Of a DNA stretch of 64,000 bases, positions 48,410 to 60,329 are shown in pieces. Made by a program: the position numbers and the translations under genes. Below the pieces are notes generated by a model, which searched no databases, was not told where the DNA came from, and saw only the letters and a list, made by a program, of their open reading frames with translations. Location of the stretch: the NCBI GenBank assembly GCA_022495005.1, contig JAGYXB010000011.1, positions 62,001 through 126,000 of the forward strand. The letters run 5' to 3'. Source of the stretch: Rhyacophila brunnea. Lineage: Eukaryota; Arthropoda; Insecta; Trichoptera; Rhyacophilidae. Positions within the stretch are counted from its first letter, which is position 1. Each line of letters opens with the position of its first letter.

Positions 48410-48600
48410 TTGGCCGAGGTAGTTATACTACGGGGTTTATTTTTACGTCAGAGATTTGCTTAACTCAATGGGGTCTATCCCCTGGATTCAAACAAAAATA
48501 ATTGTAAAATTAATATGTGAATTTGACCTGGTAGCAGTATAACCAGCCTTCAGATCTGCTGATTTAGAAACAGGCTTTCACGCCATAAAATGAAAGCTAC
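48410..48600 (-). mobile_element. tRNA-derived SINE-like repeat, family 2
   Basis: Minus strand: GGTCAAATTCACATATTAAT and TTTGAATCCAGGGGATAG match the core of 14358-14522. The head contains GCTGGTTATACTGCTACC. Ends are not precise. Confidence 0.5.
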
Positions 48601-48606
48601 AATATA

Positions 48607-49201
48607 CAGTCAAACCCCGATTTTACGTGCCTGGAATTCAAATTTTCCCGCTATTTGCGGGTAGTTTTTGCGATCCTCAGTGCATTTAATTCCCGGTTTT
48701 ATGTTTCTATTTCCCGCAATACGTCTGAAATATTCATTCATAATTTAATTAAAATTATGTACGTATTGAAATTAAAAATAAAATTAATTTGTATAGTCCA
48801 AATTCAATTAAATGCATTGAAATGAATTTCAGATGAATTTGTACAACGCCCATGATCAAGGTTATACTATTGACCGAAGGTACTTGATGGAATTTGAATT
48901 AAAATTTTGTACTATTCCATTTGAGTACTCAAAAACTCAGTACTCAAATAGAATACTACAAAACTTACATCCATTACAATTTATACAAATTGATTGTATA
49001 AATTTGTTGTTTTGTTCAAATAATGTCTGAGCAATGAAAAACATTGTCGTTTCTAGAGAAAAGAAGGTCTCGAGAAAGTTGAGATAATGTATTACCTACT
49101 GTATTTTTAATAAAAAAATAGATTTACTTCTTACGTTTTCCCTCTATTTACTACATTTATTTGGTCAGTCCCTTCAAAAACGTAAGATTGGGGTTTCACT
49201 G
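48607..49201. mobile_element. pogo-like MITE, second copy
   Basis: Ends CAGTCAAACCCCGATTTTAC and CAGTGAAACCCCAATCTTAC (inverted), TA at 48605-48606 and 49202-49203. Subterminal TTCCCGCTATTTGCGGG matches the style of 27838-28292. 595 bp, no recognised coding. Confidence 0.75.
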
Positions 49202-49237
49202 TACTATTTCTGCTTTTAGGCAGCTGAAAGATTATTA

Positions 49238-49421
49238 TGCGCCGGCTAGACAGCAGCGACTTGCCTGCGCGGTATAGTTTGTGCAACAAATACAAAACAT
49301 TTTACAGCGCTTTTCGATTTGCGCGAGCTACAGTTTTTCTGTCCATACACACGGGCTTCCTGATACAAACCGGTTTGCGCAGGCAAGCTTGTGGTAAAGC
49401 ATGAGCGTCTAGCCGGCGCTT
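49238..49421. mobile_element. Short Harbinger-type MITE
   Basis: TTA at 49235-49237 and 49422-49424. Ends GCGCCGGCTAGAC match inverted, and a second inverted block CTTGCCTGCGC / GCGCAGGCAAG lies just inside. 184 bp, more G/C-rich than its surroundings. Confidence 0.7.
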
Positions 49422-49599
49422 TAAGGAACATTGCAGATATTTCACAATATTTGAAGTTTATTCTAGGCCAAGTCCACCAAGCTAGGATTTGTCATTTGAC
49501 GGGAATTAATTCTGAAAACAGTCACATGATAACAATCAATAAACAACATAAAAGGAATGTTTTTTTTCGCATAATCCATAAAACTAGTAAATAAATATT

Positions 49600-51060
49600 A
49601 ATAATACATAACTGGATAAAGGATTACATAGACAATAATTCAATTACACACATAAAGTTATTACTGTAAATTTAATCTATCAAAATGTGAGAATATTTAA
49701 TTAATTGACGAGTGGACAAGTATTTAATGTTACTCATTTATTTAGATCTATACAATATAACACTTACAAAAAGTTTAATAAATTAGCACCGACACATCGA
49801 AAACGGCATTATTATTCTTATGATTCACCGTTTCCGGGCAGCATATAAATCTAGATATTATTTTATTATTAAAACTACATGTCTCATTATACATAATCGA
49901 TAAAAATATTTATAGTTCATAGACAACAACTCTCGAGTGCTGTACACTTTAAAAAATACACATTATTTTTATTGCAGAAAGATAACATTTATAGTTGGCA
50001 CCACTGAACGAGTCAGTGTTATTTTCATTAATGATTAATACATCCGTGTATGACGAGATAATTTATATTGACCAATGCTCAGGACAAAGTTTTGATATTG
50101 CGTGCAGTTCTTTTGTCACATAGATCTGGTTAACCCTTGGTCATCACGGCCGAGAGCGACTTCATTATATTGCGATTGATTTTTACTTGTCCAGCACTTA
50201 TTTTGACAGGTGCCAAGTGGCAGGAATCGTCATAATAAATGGAATCACGCTTGTACGATCAGATTATTTGACAGCTATCGACAAATGTCCGGAAACTTGT
50301 AAGTATGCAGTTCGCCGTATCACACTTCACCGTGAAATGTTGTATCGGAAATATATGGCCGTATATTAAAGACCGTTCAACCTCTTTGGGTCGTATAGTA
50401 CTGACATAAAATTCATGTCTAAATAAAACACGGTTCTTGTCGGTTTACACTTTACAGGAAGCCAGCAGCAAACAAATTTTGAAAATAGCCAATATAGGTT
50501 AGCCTGGTTAGGTTCGGTTTTCATTCTTAAATTTTGCCAAAGTCGGCTATGAAAATTGAATTAATGTTCATATTGAATCTAATAAAATTGGAGACCGTAT
50601 AGTATATGGTCATCTTTTTCCGATCGATACAAAGCTCACGGCGAACTGTGCCACGGTAAAATGTTTGGCCAAGTAGGGTAAACGATGTAGTTTCCTTTCG
50701 CAACATGGAACAAAATGAATGTTTGTTATTTTTTCAGTTTCTTAGTAAGATACATATTATTTTAATTTGTTTTGTTTTTCAAATCCCATATTTTTTTATT
50801 CAAGATTTTTTCATATATGAATGTTGCTGAGGTGTTTCCAAATTATGCATGTATATAGTTGACATACAAATGTGTTCAGATTGTAAGACTATATTAATTG
50901 ATATTGAGCTGAAAAAATGAACATTATGCTTTATCAATATTGTATCCCTGCCCTACACAGACTTTACCTACTAAGTTTTTCATGGTTTTTAACAATCAGG
51001 TTTTTTAAGTTATTTTTGTAATTCTACTTTAATTGAATCATTTACGTTGACTATACAATA
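49600..51060. other. Gene-free AT-rich DNA
   Basis: No supported coding region. I see no terminal-repeat pair here. Confidence 0.4.
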
Positions 51061-51067
51061 TAATATA

Positions 51068-51468
51068 GAGGGTATACTGACAGAAAGCATTAACTCATTA
51101 AAACAAGTTCAGAGATAATTGCAAAAAGGACATTAATTTTTTTTTCAAAGCGTTCTCCCACGTAGATTTTTTTATGATTTAAAAACATTTTTTCTACATT
51201 ATAAAGACTAACCTTTATGGCAAACATTATATACGACATGTTGCAAGTCCTGTATTTTGTATACGCAGAACGCATTAGGTCGTTATCATGCTTACTATCA
51301 GAATAAAAAAATAACAATATGATTTAATAATGTTTCTATTTTCTCACCATTATATCCTATGCCTTTGTGCGTTTTACCAGGACGTAGAGCTTAAAATTGT
51401 ATACATTTTGACATTTAAAACAGAAAAACAGCAAAAACTGAAATAATGCGTTCTGTCAGTATACCCTC
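51068..51468. mobile_element. GAGG-ended element with iterated inner motif (C)
   Basis: Inverted ends GAGGGTATACTGACAGAA followed by AGCATTA or CGCATTA. The AGAACGCATTA part recurs inside at about 51264, and a reverse partial copy (AAGCGTTCTCCC) is near 51148. TA precedes the left end; the right border reads GA. 401 bp, non-coding. Confidence 0.7.
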
Positions 51469-51780
51469 GAAGTTGACTATAAGTTATAGTAGACTGTTCC
51501 GAAGATTGCTTTGTAGACCAAAACAGCCGTTAATGTAAATAACTCAATTACAGTAGAATTAGAAAAATAACTTCGTTTCAAAGCCATTATAATGTAGTTC
51601 TACCATGTAAACGCCAGTTCACTCAGTAAGTTTTTCATTTTAAATGTAGTACCTAAACACTATTAAAAAAAAATAATTAATACATACCACCAATACTGCC
51701 GTCGTAAAATGAATACCTTCAACTCACATTTTTGTTATTGTGGAGTTCATGTTGGAGGTCAAGGTATAATGTGGAGCTAT

Positions 51781-52025
51781 ACACACTTTATGGGGGCGAA
51801 AAGATCACGTGGCATATGAAAATGCAGAGACTACGCTGGATCGGCCATGTGCATAGAATGCCCACCGGCAAGACGAGCCATGTATGCAACCCCTGATGAC
51901 AAGAGAAGACCTAGACGGCCGAAACTGAGATGGCTGGACTGTGCCACGGGAGATTTAAAAATGCTCGGTCAAAGCAATTGGAGAGTGTCGGCGCTGGACC
52001 CACCAAGGGTTGTATTGCCATAAAT
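51781..52025 (+). mobile_element. LINE 3' remnant
   Basis: Reads KMQRLRWIGHVHRMPTGK and, after shifts, RRPRRPKLRWLDC then KMLGQSNWRVSALD, the usual LINE ORF2 C-terminus. It is the last part only. Confidence 0.65.
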
Positions 52026-52029
52026 GATG

Positions 52030-53250
52030 GAGTTCATGTTGGAAAATTGTGGATTTTATATAGTTTTAAAATACATTATTAGGTAACCTTTCAAAATTTT
52101 TTAAAAGAGCCAGTCCGGATCATTATTAAATTGTATTATATTAATGTATATCCAGCAATATGAGCATTATTTGATGTCTCATTTGAATCAAATAATACAG
52201 AGTTTTGGACATTTATTTTAAGAAGGCAGTTTAGGACAGGAGAGCGAATGAGGAATGAATTTTGCCCAAATGATATTCAATTTTTGAAAGTGTTGTATTT
52301 TGTATACATACATTCGCAATATGAACATAGTTAAACACACAGATCAGTGTTTGTGTGTTTTTCCTGTTTCCATCAGCAGATTATTCCAACTACGGACCAT
52401 CAGAACACCTTTTTGTTATTTTTCTAGAGCCCAACGACATTGTGTTACGGACGTATTCTGTATGCAAGACGGTAATCTAAAATAATTGGTAGCCCGGCGT
52501 CAAGTGAATCTTTGAGTTGACACCCATGTTTCTTGAAAATATTTAACATAATAATAACAGCTTGCAGGTATATCTAATGAATGCGACTGGCTGACGTGGT
52601 GTTAACCAATGTTATTTTTTACGTTTTATAACCCTGAGATACTAGATCTGCAGTTCACATTTCATCAGGTAATACATATCAAATTCGCTAATCATTGATC
52701 TTCTTAAAATATCCAAATGAAGAAATAGAACAGGTAATGTCGAGTCTACACTTATATACATCTATCTGCCTGCAAATTAATTATACGATTGTTTCTACAC
52801 GTGCAAACAAACGTTTGTTTGAAACAACGCCAGCAAACATAGCTATCAAATAAAATATAGTTTGGACAGTCCACATTATAAAAAATGCGTGCTTTAATGA
52901 AAACAACGATCGACGAGACTACGCATCACGCTACTTCCAGTGAAAGAGTAAGTGTTCATACTTATGTCTTGCTTGTTTGTCAGTGCATTTGCATATGTTT
53001 TAAATCGGTTTAAAATGTGGGAATTTTGAAAAATGGTTATTATAAATTTGTTTGTGGGCAGATATATGTAGTTCTGTATCAACTTAAATAAAAATAACAT
53101 ACACGAGTTGAACGCTCACCACTTTTCGATAAATCCAAATAAAGTTTACATTAGTATAACAATGATTTAAAAATATATCAATTTTGATAGCGAATGAAAT
53201 TATTTGATTCTGCTAACAATGTACCCTAGTTCACAATTTTGCCTGAATAG
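52030..53250. other. 3' flank of RIC1, no gene seen
   Basis: Holds the presumed 3' untranslated region of RIC1 at its upper end and AT-rich sequence below. I see no canonical minus-strand AATAAA close to the stop. Confidence 0.4.
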
Positions 53251-53253
53251 TAA

Positions 53254-56200
53254 TTACGAAATTGTACAGTTTCCTTGGTCCGGAGACTTGGAAAGGCTCG
53301 GCGTGCTCTCCTGCTGCTGGTAATGCATCTCAGAAACTTTGGGAGATTCTTTGCGATGCGACGACTGCCTAGTGGAGTCTGAATTGTTCTGTGAACTGTT
53401 GCTGGGATCGGATTGCGCTATCGAGGTCACACTGTTCACTATCTCTTGCTGGGTTTGATGATTGGTCGTCATGGGTATGCTCTTTGCGGCGGCACTGTAC
53501 TGGCTCTCTCGGCTCTTCAAGATGGTCGAGAGGACGGTCACTTGGCTTTGGATCGTCACCATGAACGGCTTGTAGCCCAGACTGAAATAGAATTAAAGAC
53601 TTCACAAAGACCATAACGGCAGTAACATAATGTGGAATTATTTCAGGGTATGGACTCTAGATTGAAGGGGTCTTACATGCATTTCGTATTGGGAATTTTG
53701 AAGGCAATTCGATTTTTAAATTATTTAGATTATAAATGTGGTTGTTTGGTAACAAGTTCATTACTTTATTAATCCATTTCTTTTATTCAACGAATAATTC
53801 ACAAGATTTGAGAATGTTACATATATTGAACATACATAACTTGAAAACACCTCAGATATATACCCACTGTCCACATAATGTGTTCAATATTTTATATTAC
53901 AGTAAAACCTCGTTAATACGAATTCCACGGGACCGAAAATCGAAAAAAAATTCGAATTACGAATTATGAAATGTATGGGGGAAAAATATAAAAGTTTGAA
54001 TTTTTATTTTTATCAATATCGATTATAGACGTGCCTACCAAATTTCCGGTCCCGTGTGTGTTTATGGGTCATAAAATGTCAGGATTATTTTTATTACCTT
54101 CTTAACCTGATAGCTGCCCGTAACGTAACGAATACGTCATGCACGGCGGCGATTCAGGCGCCCGTACCGTACGATATACGTCGAGCCGTTCTACGCGCTT
54201 GTATGAGTCAAATATTTATTTATTTAATTTTAAAACGTGTAACTACATTTCTGATCAGACCTTGCAAGCAAAAAACATTTGTACGGCGCATACATCGCGA
54301 GAATAAGGGAATTTCCCGAGATGCCAAATCAGGGCTAGCTCAAAATTCCCCTGCACACTGGGATATCTTGTACAATAGGCAGTTGGTATGATTCGATAGT
54401 GATGCGTCAGTTGACGCCGGAATATCATTTAGTCGGGATGCTAATTCGGAATGCTTTCTTATTCAGATTCGCGTTATAATTGGAATGTTTTCAATGTTTT
54501 TATATTGAAATTTAATTTCTGTTGAGTGACCAAGTGTTTTTATTTATATTTCACATACAATTTGCGTATAAAAAAGTGTTATATTTACAAGTTTTGTTTT
54601 AGATTTTACCTACTAAACTTGAATGAAAAGAAAGATTTTCGATGTTTTTAGATAGAAAGTGACAAAGGACTAAGTGTTGTGACTATTTTTTATTTGTATT
54701 TCGGATTCGATTTGCGTATACAAAGTGTTTTATTTACGAGTTTAGTTTTACAAATTTTATTATTCAAAATGGATGAGATCGACGAATTTGGTGAAATCGA
54801 TATCCTTATCGAAACAGTTGAATCTGAAGACGATGGAAGTGATGATTCGGATGTCAAACTTGAGGAAACTTTGGAAGTCGATGAAAGTGAAATTATCACA
54901 CCGGAATCCACTGAAAGACCGACATTTGAGTGGAAATCGGATATGTTTGAGCCACGCGCATTTTCCTTCGATGCTAACGTTTCGGGATGCAAAGCTGATA
55001 ATTTGACTTCGGATGCACTCGAAATGGACTATTTCAAATGTTTCATCGATATTTCTTTTGTTGAAATGTTAGTCCGAGAGACCAACAGACAATTTGTATT
55101 TGCCACAAAAAATATCACAGTTTTGAGTGATCGTCTACGCGATGGGTAGACTGCACAATTGATGATATGTACACATTTTTGGGGCTGTGTATGCTAATGT
55201 CAAGGAATTCACGGAATAAAATATCTGAACACTGGTCTATCCACAGATTGTTATTTTCACCACGTTATTCCGAAACCATGTCCAGGAATCGTTTCGAACT
55301 GATGCATCGAATGTTGCATTTTTGTGACAATGAAACGCAGGTTCCCGGAGATCGACTATATAAAATTAGACAGGTCCTGAAGGAACTGAAAATTTCTTTC
55401 AAGCAGTACATGTGTCCATATCAGAACATATGTATTGATGAGAGTCTTCTCCTTTTCAAAGGCAGACTTTTATTCCGCCAATTCATCAGGACGAAGGCTA
55501 GTCGTTTCGGAATAAAAATTTTTGTAATGGCTGATTGCAAAACTGGTTTTGTTTTAGATGTAATCATTTATACCGGAAAACAAACTGAAATTGAGAAAAA
55601 TAATTACATCGGTATATCGGGCAACGTGGTGGTAACGATGCTTGGACCATACTTGGAACTAGGGCATACATTGTACATTGACAACTGGTACAGCAGCCCA
55701 ACGTTATTCAAGTATCTTTATGATCACCGGACGAATGCCTGTGGAACCGTAAGGAGAAACAGAATTGGAATGCCCAAATTTACTAAGAAATTGAAAAAAG
55801 GGGAAACCGATACATTCCATACTGACGAAATTATGGCTTTGGCGTGGAAGGATAAAAAGGATGTTACGATGTTGTCCACAATTCACAACAATGCATTCAA
55901 ACCTACTGGAAAAGTAGACTATAAGACTAAAATTCCGATTTCCAAGCCGGAATGCATTGTTGATTACAATAAAAACATGGGTGCTGTGGATCGTAGTGAT
56001 ATGATAATTTCTTCTGTAAATTCGACAAGAAAAACTGTCAAATGGTACAAAAAACTTTTTTTCCATTTGATAGATTTATCTCTGCTGAATGCCCATGTAT
56101 TGTTCCAACAAAAAACTGGAAAAAAACAACCGCTGGGTGAATTTCAATTGAAAGTCATCGGACAACTGATCGAAAAACATAAGTTAGAACCAAAAACTCT

Positions 56201-59200
56201 TTTGAAGCGAAAAGCACCCTTACCCTCTAGGCTAACAGAAAGACATTTTTTGGGTAAAATACCACCTACTAACAATAAAATTAATGCGGCAAGAAGGTGT
56301 TATGTATGTGCCAATACAAAAAATCAGAAAAGACGGAAAGAAACTAGGTATTTGTGCAAGCAGTGCGACATTGCTCTGTGTTTTGAACCGTGCTTCGAAA
56401 TTTTCCATACACAAGAAAGTTTTTAGTGATTTTAATGTGTTTAGTATGCTTCTTAGTGCTATAAGTATTTATGGTGACATTTTACAAAAATACTATAAAA
56501 TTTATTTTTCAAAATACTTATATTAAAAAAAAAAAAAATTCAACTAATTCTTGTAAGTGCAGTGTTGTGAAAACCCTACCATACCTGAAAATTTTCAGAC
56601 ATTTTCACGAAATTGTGTATGAAAAACTTTTTCGCCGAACTTCAATTGAGGTCTCATATATGTAAGTGCATTATATTAAACTTTTCACTATTCTTTTAAT
56701 TTTTTTATAATATAATTAATTCCTGGGCCCTGGGGAGTATACCTAGTACTTTCAGCTGGGCTGTTAAAAGGTTAAAATAAGTAATTTATGATGTTTTACG
56801 AAAAGTCTGTCATAATTTTCAATGACTGGGTCATGAAATAGTGTAGCGTATTACGATTTATTGAATATTTTTATATGCCAGGACTCTGAAATAAGTTCGA
56901 ATTACGAAATTCGAATTAAAGGTATGGTTTTATATGAAAAAAATGTTCATGGGACTTTTTTTTCGCGAAAATTTCGAATTACGGAGAATTTCGAATTATC
57001 CGTGTTCTTATTAACGGGGTTCTACTGTATTGGCATCAACAAAAACAAAATGACAGCTGCATGCAAAAAAGGATCTCTGCTTAGTATATAGTCTTTTATA
57101 ATCATTAACTATATAATTTTTTGGTATACAGTGATGTGAAAAACTGCTTCTAACATTAATCTAACAATATCCGTCATTAATTATACTACTTTATTCATTT
57201 GCATTTCATTATTTTATTGTACGTTAATGTTAATGGAACAAATTTATTATTAAATACAATGTTTCAATACTATTGCAAATTCAATTATCTAATAGTGACA
57301 TGAAACATTAGAGGAACAATATTTAGTGGAAATCAGTCGCTTTTAATACACTTTTACCACGTAAACGTCAGTTAATTAATGCTATTTATTAAATTGATAA
57401 TATGGAGTCAATCAATAGTTAAAAATTTAAATAGGTACATACCATTCAGAGTTAATCCAAAAGCAGAGATCTTGAAAAGCCTTTTTCAGCCTGATGACTG
57501 CTTCGATGGTGATGTCGGGTGACCTGGCCGCGTTTGTGGTTCGCAGTACGGCCATTGCATCTTTCAGCAAGAACGCGATCAAAAAGGACCACTCCAGACA
57601 GCCAGCTTCCGTCATTAATTGGAGCAGATACCTATCGGAGCACAAACCATCATTCAAATATAGCCAACTGTACTATACTTTTTCATTAACTTTTTCAGAA
57701 AGACTTTTACACAGGTTTTTTATAATATCAAAAAAGGACAGCAACACTGCTTGGAGGGCAAAATACAAAATTTGAAAGTCGCCGAGGACATAATAATATA
57801 TAAGTACACTAGAGCCTCGAGTTGTGTCGTTTCAACTTGCCTCATTTTCGAATTGCGTTGCTAAATTTTTTTGTACTCGAGTTGCGTTGTTTTTCGAAGC
57901 AACTAAAAAAACATTTTTTCTTATATTTTTCGGGGATTTCCTCGATACATACATATGAACATTGTTGTGTTCAGTTCGGTCTTAGTTTTCTTGTTGTTCT
58001 TGGACATCCCGCAGTTTTTAATACGCAAATCAGAGAGGTGTGTATTTTATTATTAGTTTGGTTTAGTCTACATATTGTTTATTTTTGTATCACATAATTG
58101 TTGGTTTACAGGAATTATGAATCAAACAAGTAATATCAATGTCTAGGAGTCGTCAAAATGAGTGTCGATGGTGTTGTAGATGAAAGACGATCGTGGTTAT
58201 TCGTAATGATGCGAGTGAGTTTATTTATGGTTACATAAGTACAAGAGTACAATCGGTACAATAATATAGATAAACTGACAGTACATAGACTGAGATAGTA
58301 ACGGACCAGGTACTTAGATTCGAGTGACATGTCCGATGAATTATTATTCGCTATTTATACAATCAAAATAATATCTACCCATTATAATTTAGGAAATAAC
58401 TATATTAATCTAGTCAGCTACTTACTGTTATTTGTGTCAATGGACATACGAGTAGCTGACTAATGTATAAAATATAGCGGAAATTACTTATTGTACTATA
58501 ATGTGAGACTACGGAAATGCATATAAAAGAATTTGTAATTGCGGTACAGTATTTAATATCGCCTATCAATCTGCTGACACAGGTAATGCGTTGTTTATCG
58601 CCCTAAATGGATGTAAAACTTGATATTTTACAGCGGTTTGAAACAGGAGAGAAAGCTGCACACATTGGGAGGATGCTGAGTTTAGGTCCAACAACAATCA
58701 TAAATATTAGTAATCGGGATGCAACCAATATTAAACAATTATCCGAAGTAGCAACTGGTTCATAGATAAAAAGTACTTAAATGTATAAATGGAATCTCTG
58801 CTGTCAATTTGAATTCAACACCAAACTCACCGAGTAAGATGGTGATTCAAAGATAGCCCTCAAAATTTATGACGATCTCCAAACCCAACTATCGTTATCC
58901 AGCAAAGCGACATTCGAAGAATTCACGGCCAGTGGCGGTTGGTTTGAAAGATTCAAATATCGAGCTAACCTCCACAACATTAATTGTTCAACAAAGCAAA
59001 CCTAATATTCTCTAAAGAAAAAGACCGTGTTTTTTGTATTTCAAGAAGTATGAATTACACAATAAATATGTAGTATAATGTAACATAAGCGAATATTTTA
59101 TGTACATAGTTATATCATAAATTTACTAAACAAAATTGCACCTATCTTACTGTACATCGAATACATTTAGCCACTTCATACATACAAAATCGTCTCGTCT

Positions 59201-59931
59201 ATGATATAGTCATAAATTAATCCTCGAAGGATGTTGCAACTCTCGCCCGAAATTCACACCGGTAGGAGTAGCAGATATGATGACTGGCAAATTTGACGGT
59301 TGGATTAGAAATGGCCGACTTGTAGTGTCTGCGCAATCGCATCCGCCACCAGCTGATTTTTTTCATACTAAAATGTCGCATTCAAGCTGTGTGCGGAGGT
59401 ACATTAGGTTACATGTGTTTTGCGAATACCAAGGAAATCACAGCAACATATTCGATGTGTTGTGGTTGAGACAAGTTTACACGTGCGACTAGGCTTCCAA
59501 GAAAAATATAAGAAATATGACTAGATTTTAATTAAATAGGACGACATTTAAAGAGTTAATAAAGTACACTTTTCCCATTGAGTAAGACAGTATTTAGATA
59601 TTTAGCGGCTGGTAGTTTACAACTTCTTTGCGAGTACCGCATTGCCGACCTCTCCTATTGATTGTATCCCGGTCAGGTTCAAAGTTGTATCCTCATTATT
59701 CACTTCATCTCTCTCTTATCTTATCATTTCTAGCAAACACACGCTTTTAAACTTTAAATATAATTTCTTCGATAACGTGCAAGCTAACCTGAGTTGTACT
59801 TCGGCACGGGGCGTCCCTGCCTCAGGTTGCTGATGGGAAAGTCTGTCCATGAGAGCAGCATATTGCCTTTCCCCGTCGCCCCATACGCTCACTGCTTCCG
59901 CCTCGCTGACTACACTCATCGCTTGGCCAAC
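53254..59931 (-). CDS. RIC1: RIC1 (RAB6A-GEF complex partner 1), last three coding exons
   Basis: RIC1 acts with RGP1 as guanine-nucleotide exchange factor for Rab6 in retrograde endosome-to-Golgi transport. Exons on the minus strand: 59931-59789, 57631-57443 and 53581-53254, all bounded by AG and GT with matching phases, together 219 codons plus stop. The family signature is AEVQLRYLLQLMTEAGCLEW spanning the first junction, then DAMAVLRTTNAARSPD and CLGYKPFMVTIQSQV across the second. These align with the end of animal RIC1 proteins as I remember them. The final stretch is Gln/Ser-rich, as is usual for this tail. The N-terminal WD40 part and middle exons are not recognised in the window and should lie beyond 64000. 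Both introns are loaded with transposons (a piggyBac inside a TA-flanked element; a pogo remnant). Confidence 0.9.
54106..56771 (+). mobile_element. piggyBac element, about 2.7 kb, with TTAA duplication
   Basis: TTAA is present on both sides (54102-54105 and 56772-56775). The ends begin CCTGATAGCTGCCCG and, inverted on the right, CCTTTTAACAGCCCAG, both showing the C-C-T start and a shared GCCC core. A single piggyBac transposase region fills the middle. The 5' leader (about 54530-54768) carries a partial direct duplication: two segments with TTGCGTATA followed by AAGTGTT and TTTA-rich sequence. The element sits inside a different TA-flanked element (53900-57027), itself inside a RIC1 intron. 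Confidence 0.85.
54769..56426 (+). pseudogene. piggyBac transposase with a single frameshift
   Basis: The first frame (54769 to about 55146) encodes an acidic N-terminus starting MDEIDEFGEID and the beginning of the DDE domain (FIDISFVEMLVRETNRQ). It meets a stop at 55147-55149. The second frame carries on from about 55140 with WVDCTIDDMYTFLGLCMLMS to 56426. The three catalytic Asp contexts of the piggyBac family are all in the second frame: CIDESLLLFKGR, YIDNWYSSPTLF and GAVDRSDM. The C-terminal cysteine-rich finger is also present (CYVCANTKN, YLCKQCDIALC). Apart from the one-base shift near 55140 the coding region looks whole. The shift may be real inactivation or an assembly error. Confidence 0.85.
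57808..59010 (+). mobile_element. Decayed pogo/Tigger-like element in a RIC1 intron
   Basis: A CACTAGAGCCTCGAGTTG end at 57808 is followed by repeated CTCGAGTTGCGTTG. From 58632 a broken frame reads RFETGEKAAHIGRML, then after stops IYDDLQTQLSLSSKATFEEF and TASGGWFERFKYRANLHN, which is the CENP-B-type DNA-binding region of Tigger/jerky transposases. No right end was found. It lies in the intron 57632-59788. Confidence 0.6.
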
Positions 59932-60252
59932 CTATAGGATATATTGTCAACATTATAATAATCCAAAGATGGGAAAATGGAACCTAAATGTGTATTAGTT
60001 AAATTATTAGCAAATGCAGGAACCAATGACATTTATATGGACGAATCATCTGGAAAATAAAATGACACTCACTTTGTGTCGGGTCTGCCGGATGGCGAAA
60101 TTCATATTTTAATATCGGTATCCTTCGCTCAAATGAACATTCCGCTTGCAAGCGGTCTGGCGACACCACTGGGTCTGCCCATACAAAATATCGAACTAGT
60201 TGCCGTTCGCGTCCGTTACATTTCGACACCGCCGTTATTATTGTGTTACAAA

Positions 60253-60329
60253 ATGCCAATGTGCCTAGTTAAAAATTGTAAAAAAAATTCTACTAAACAC
60301 TCCAAGAAAGATGGGATAACTTTTCATGT
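60253..60329 (+). CDS. Possible THAP-domain first exon (orphan)
   Basis: The reading frame starts with MPMCLVKNCKKNS and ends with DGITFH, then a strong donor CATGT/GTAAGT. This is the start of a C2CH THAP zinc finger: Cys at positions 4 and 9 with a hydrophobic-Phe-His near 24-25. THAP domains occur in P-element-type transposases and in host DNA-binding proteins. The exon would carry 25 codons plus 2 nt. I could not find the next exon with the F-P and W motifs before 64000. A full-length mariner sits 550 bp downstream, inside the presumed intron. It may be a host gene with a long intron or a dead remnant. Confidence 0.5.

Larger units (their letters stand above)
53900..57027. mobile_element. 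TA-flanked pogo/Tc1-like non-autonomous element carrying the piggyBac
   Basis: The left end reads CAGTAAAACCTCGTTAATAC and the right end ATTAACGGGGTTCTACTG, inverted matches of one another. A TA lies at each border (53898-53899, 57028-57029). Without the 2.67-kb piggyBac it would be about 460 bp. Long runs of GAATTCGAATTACG-like sequence sit next to both ends. The CAGT...AACCTCG start is the pogo/Tigger style. A relative of the same end is at 3370-3451. Confidence 0.75.

Noticed and set aside
53369..53614. Alternative minus-strand frame in the last RIC1 exon
   Set aside because: Out of phase with the RIC1 splice junction; the other frame continues the conserved CLGYKPF motif.
54679..54768. 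Upstream extension of the piggyBac frame (YLYFGFDLR...)
   Set aside because: Starts at a non-ATG codon; the ATG at 54769 begins the usual acidic N-terminus.
59277..59492. Plus-strand frame of 71 codons
   Set aside because: No motif, no splice signals and it lies in a RIC1 intron with decayed transposon DNA.
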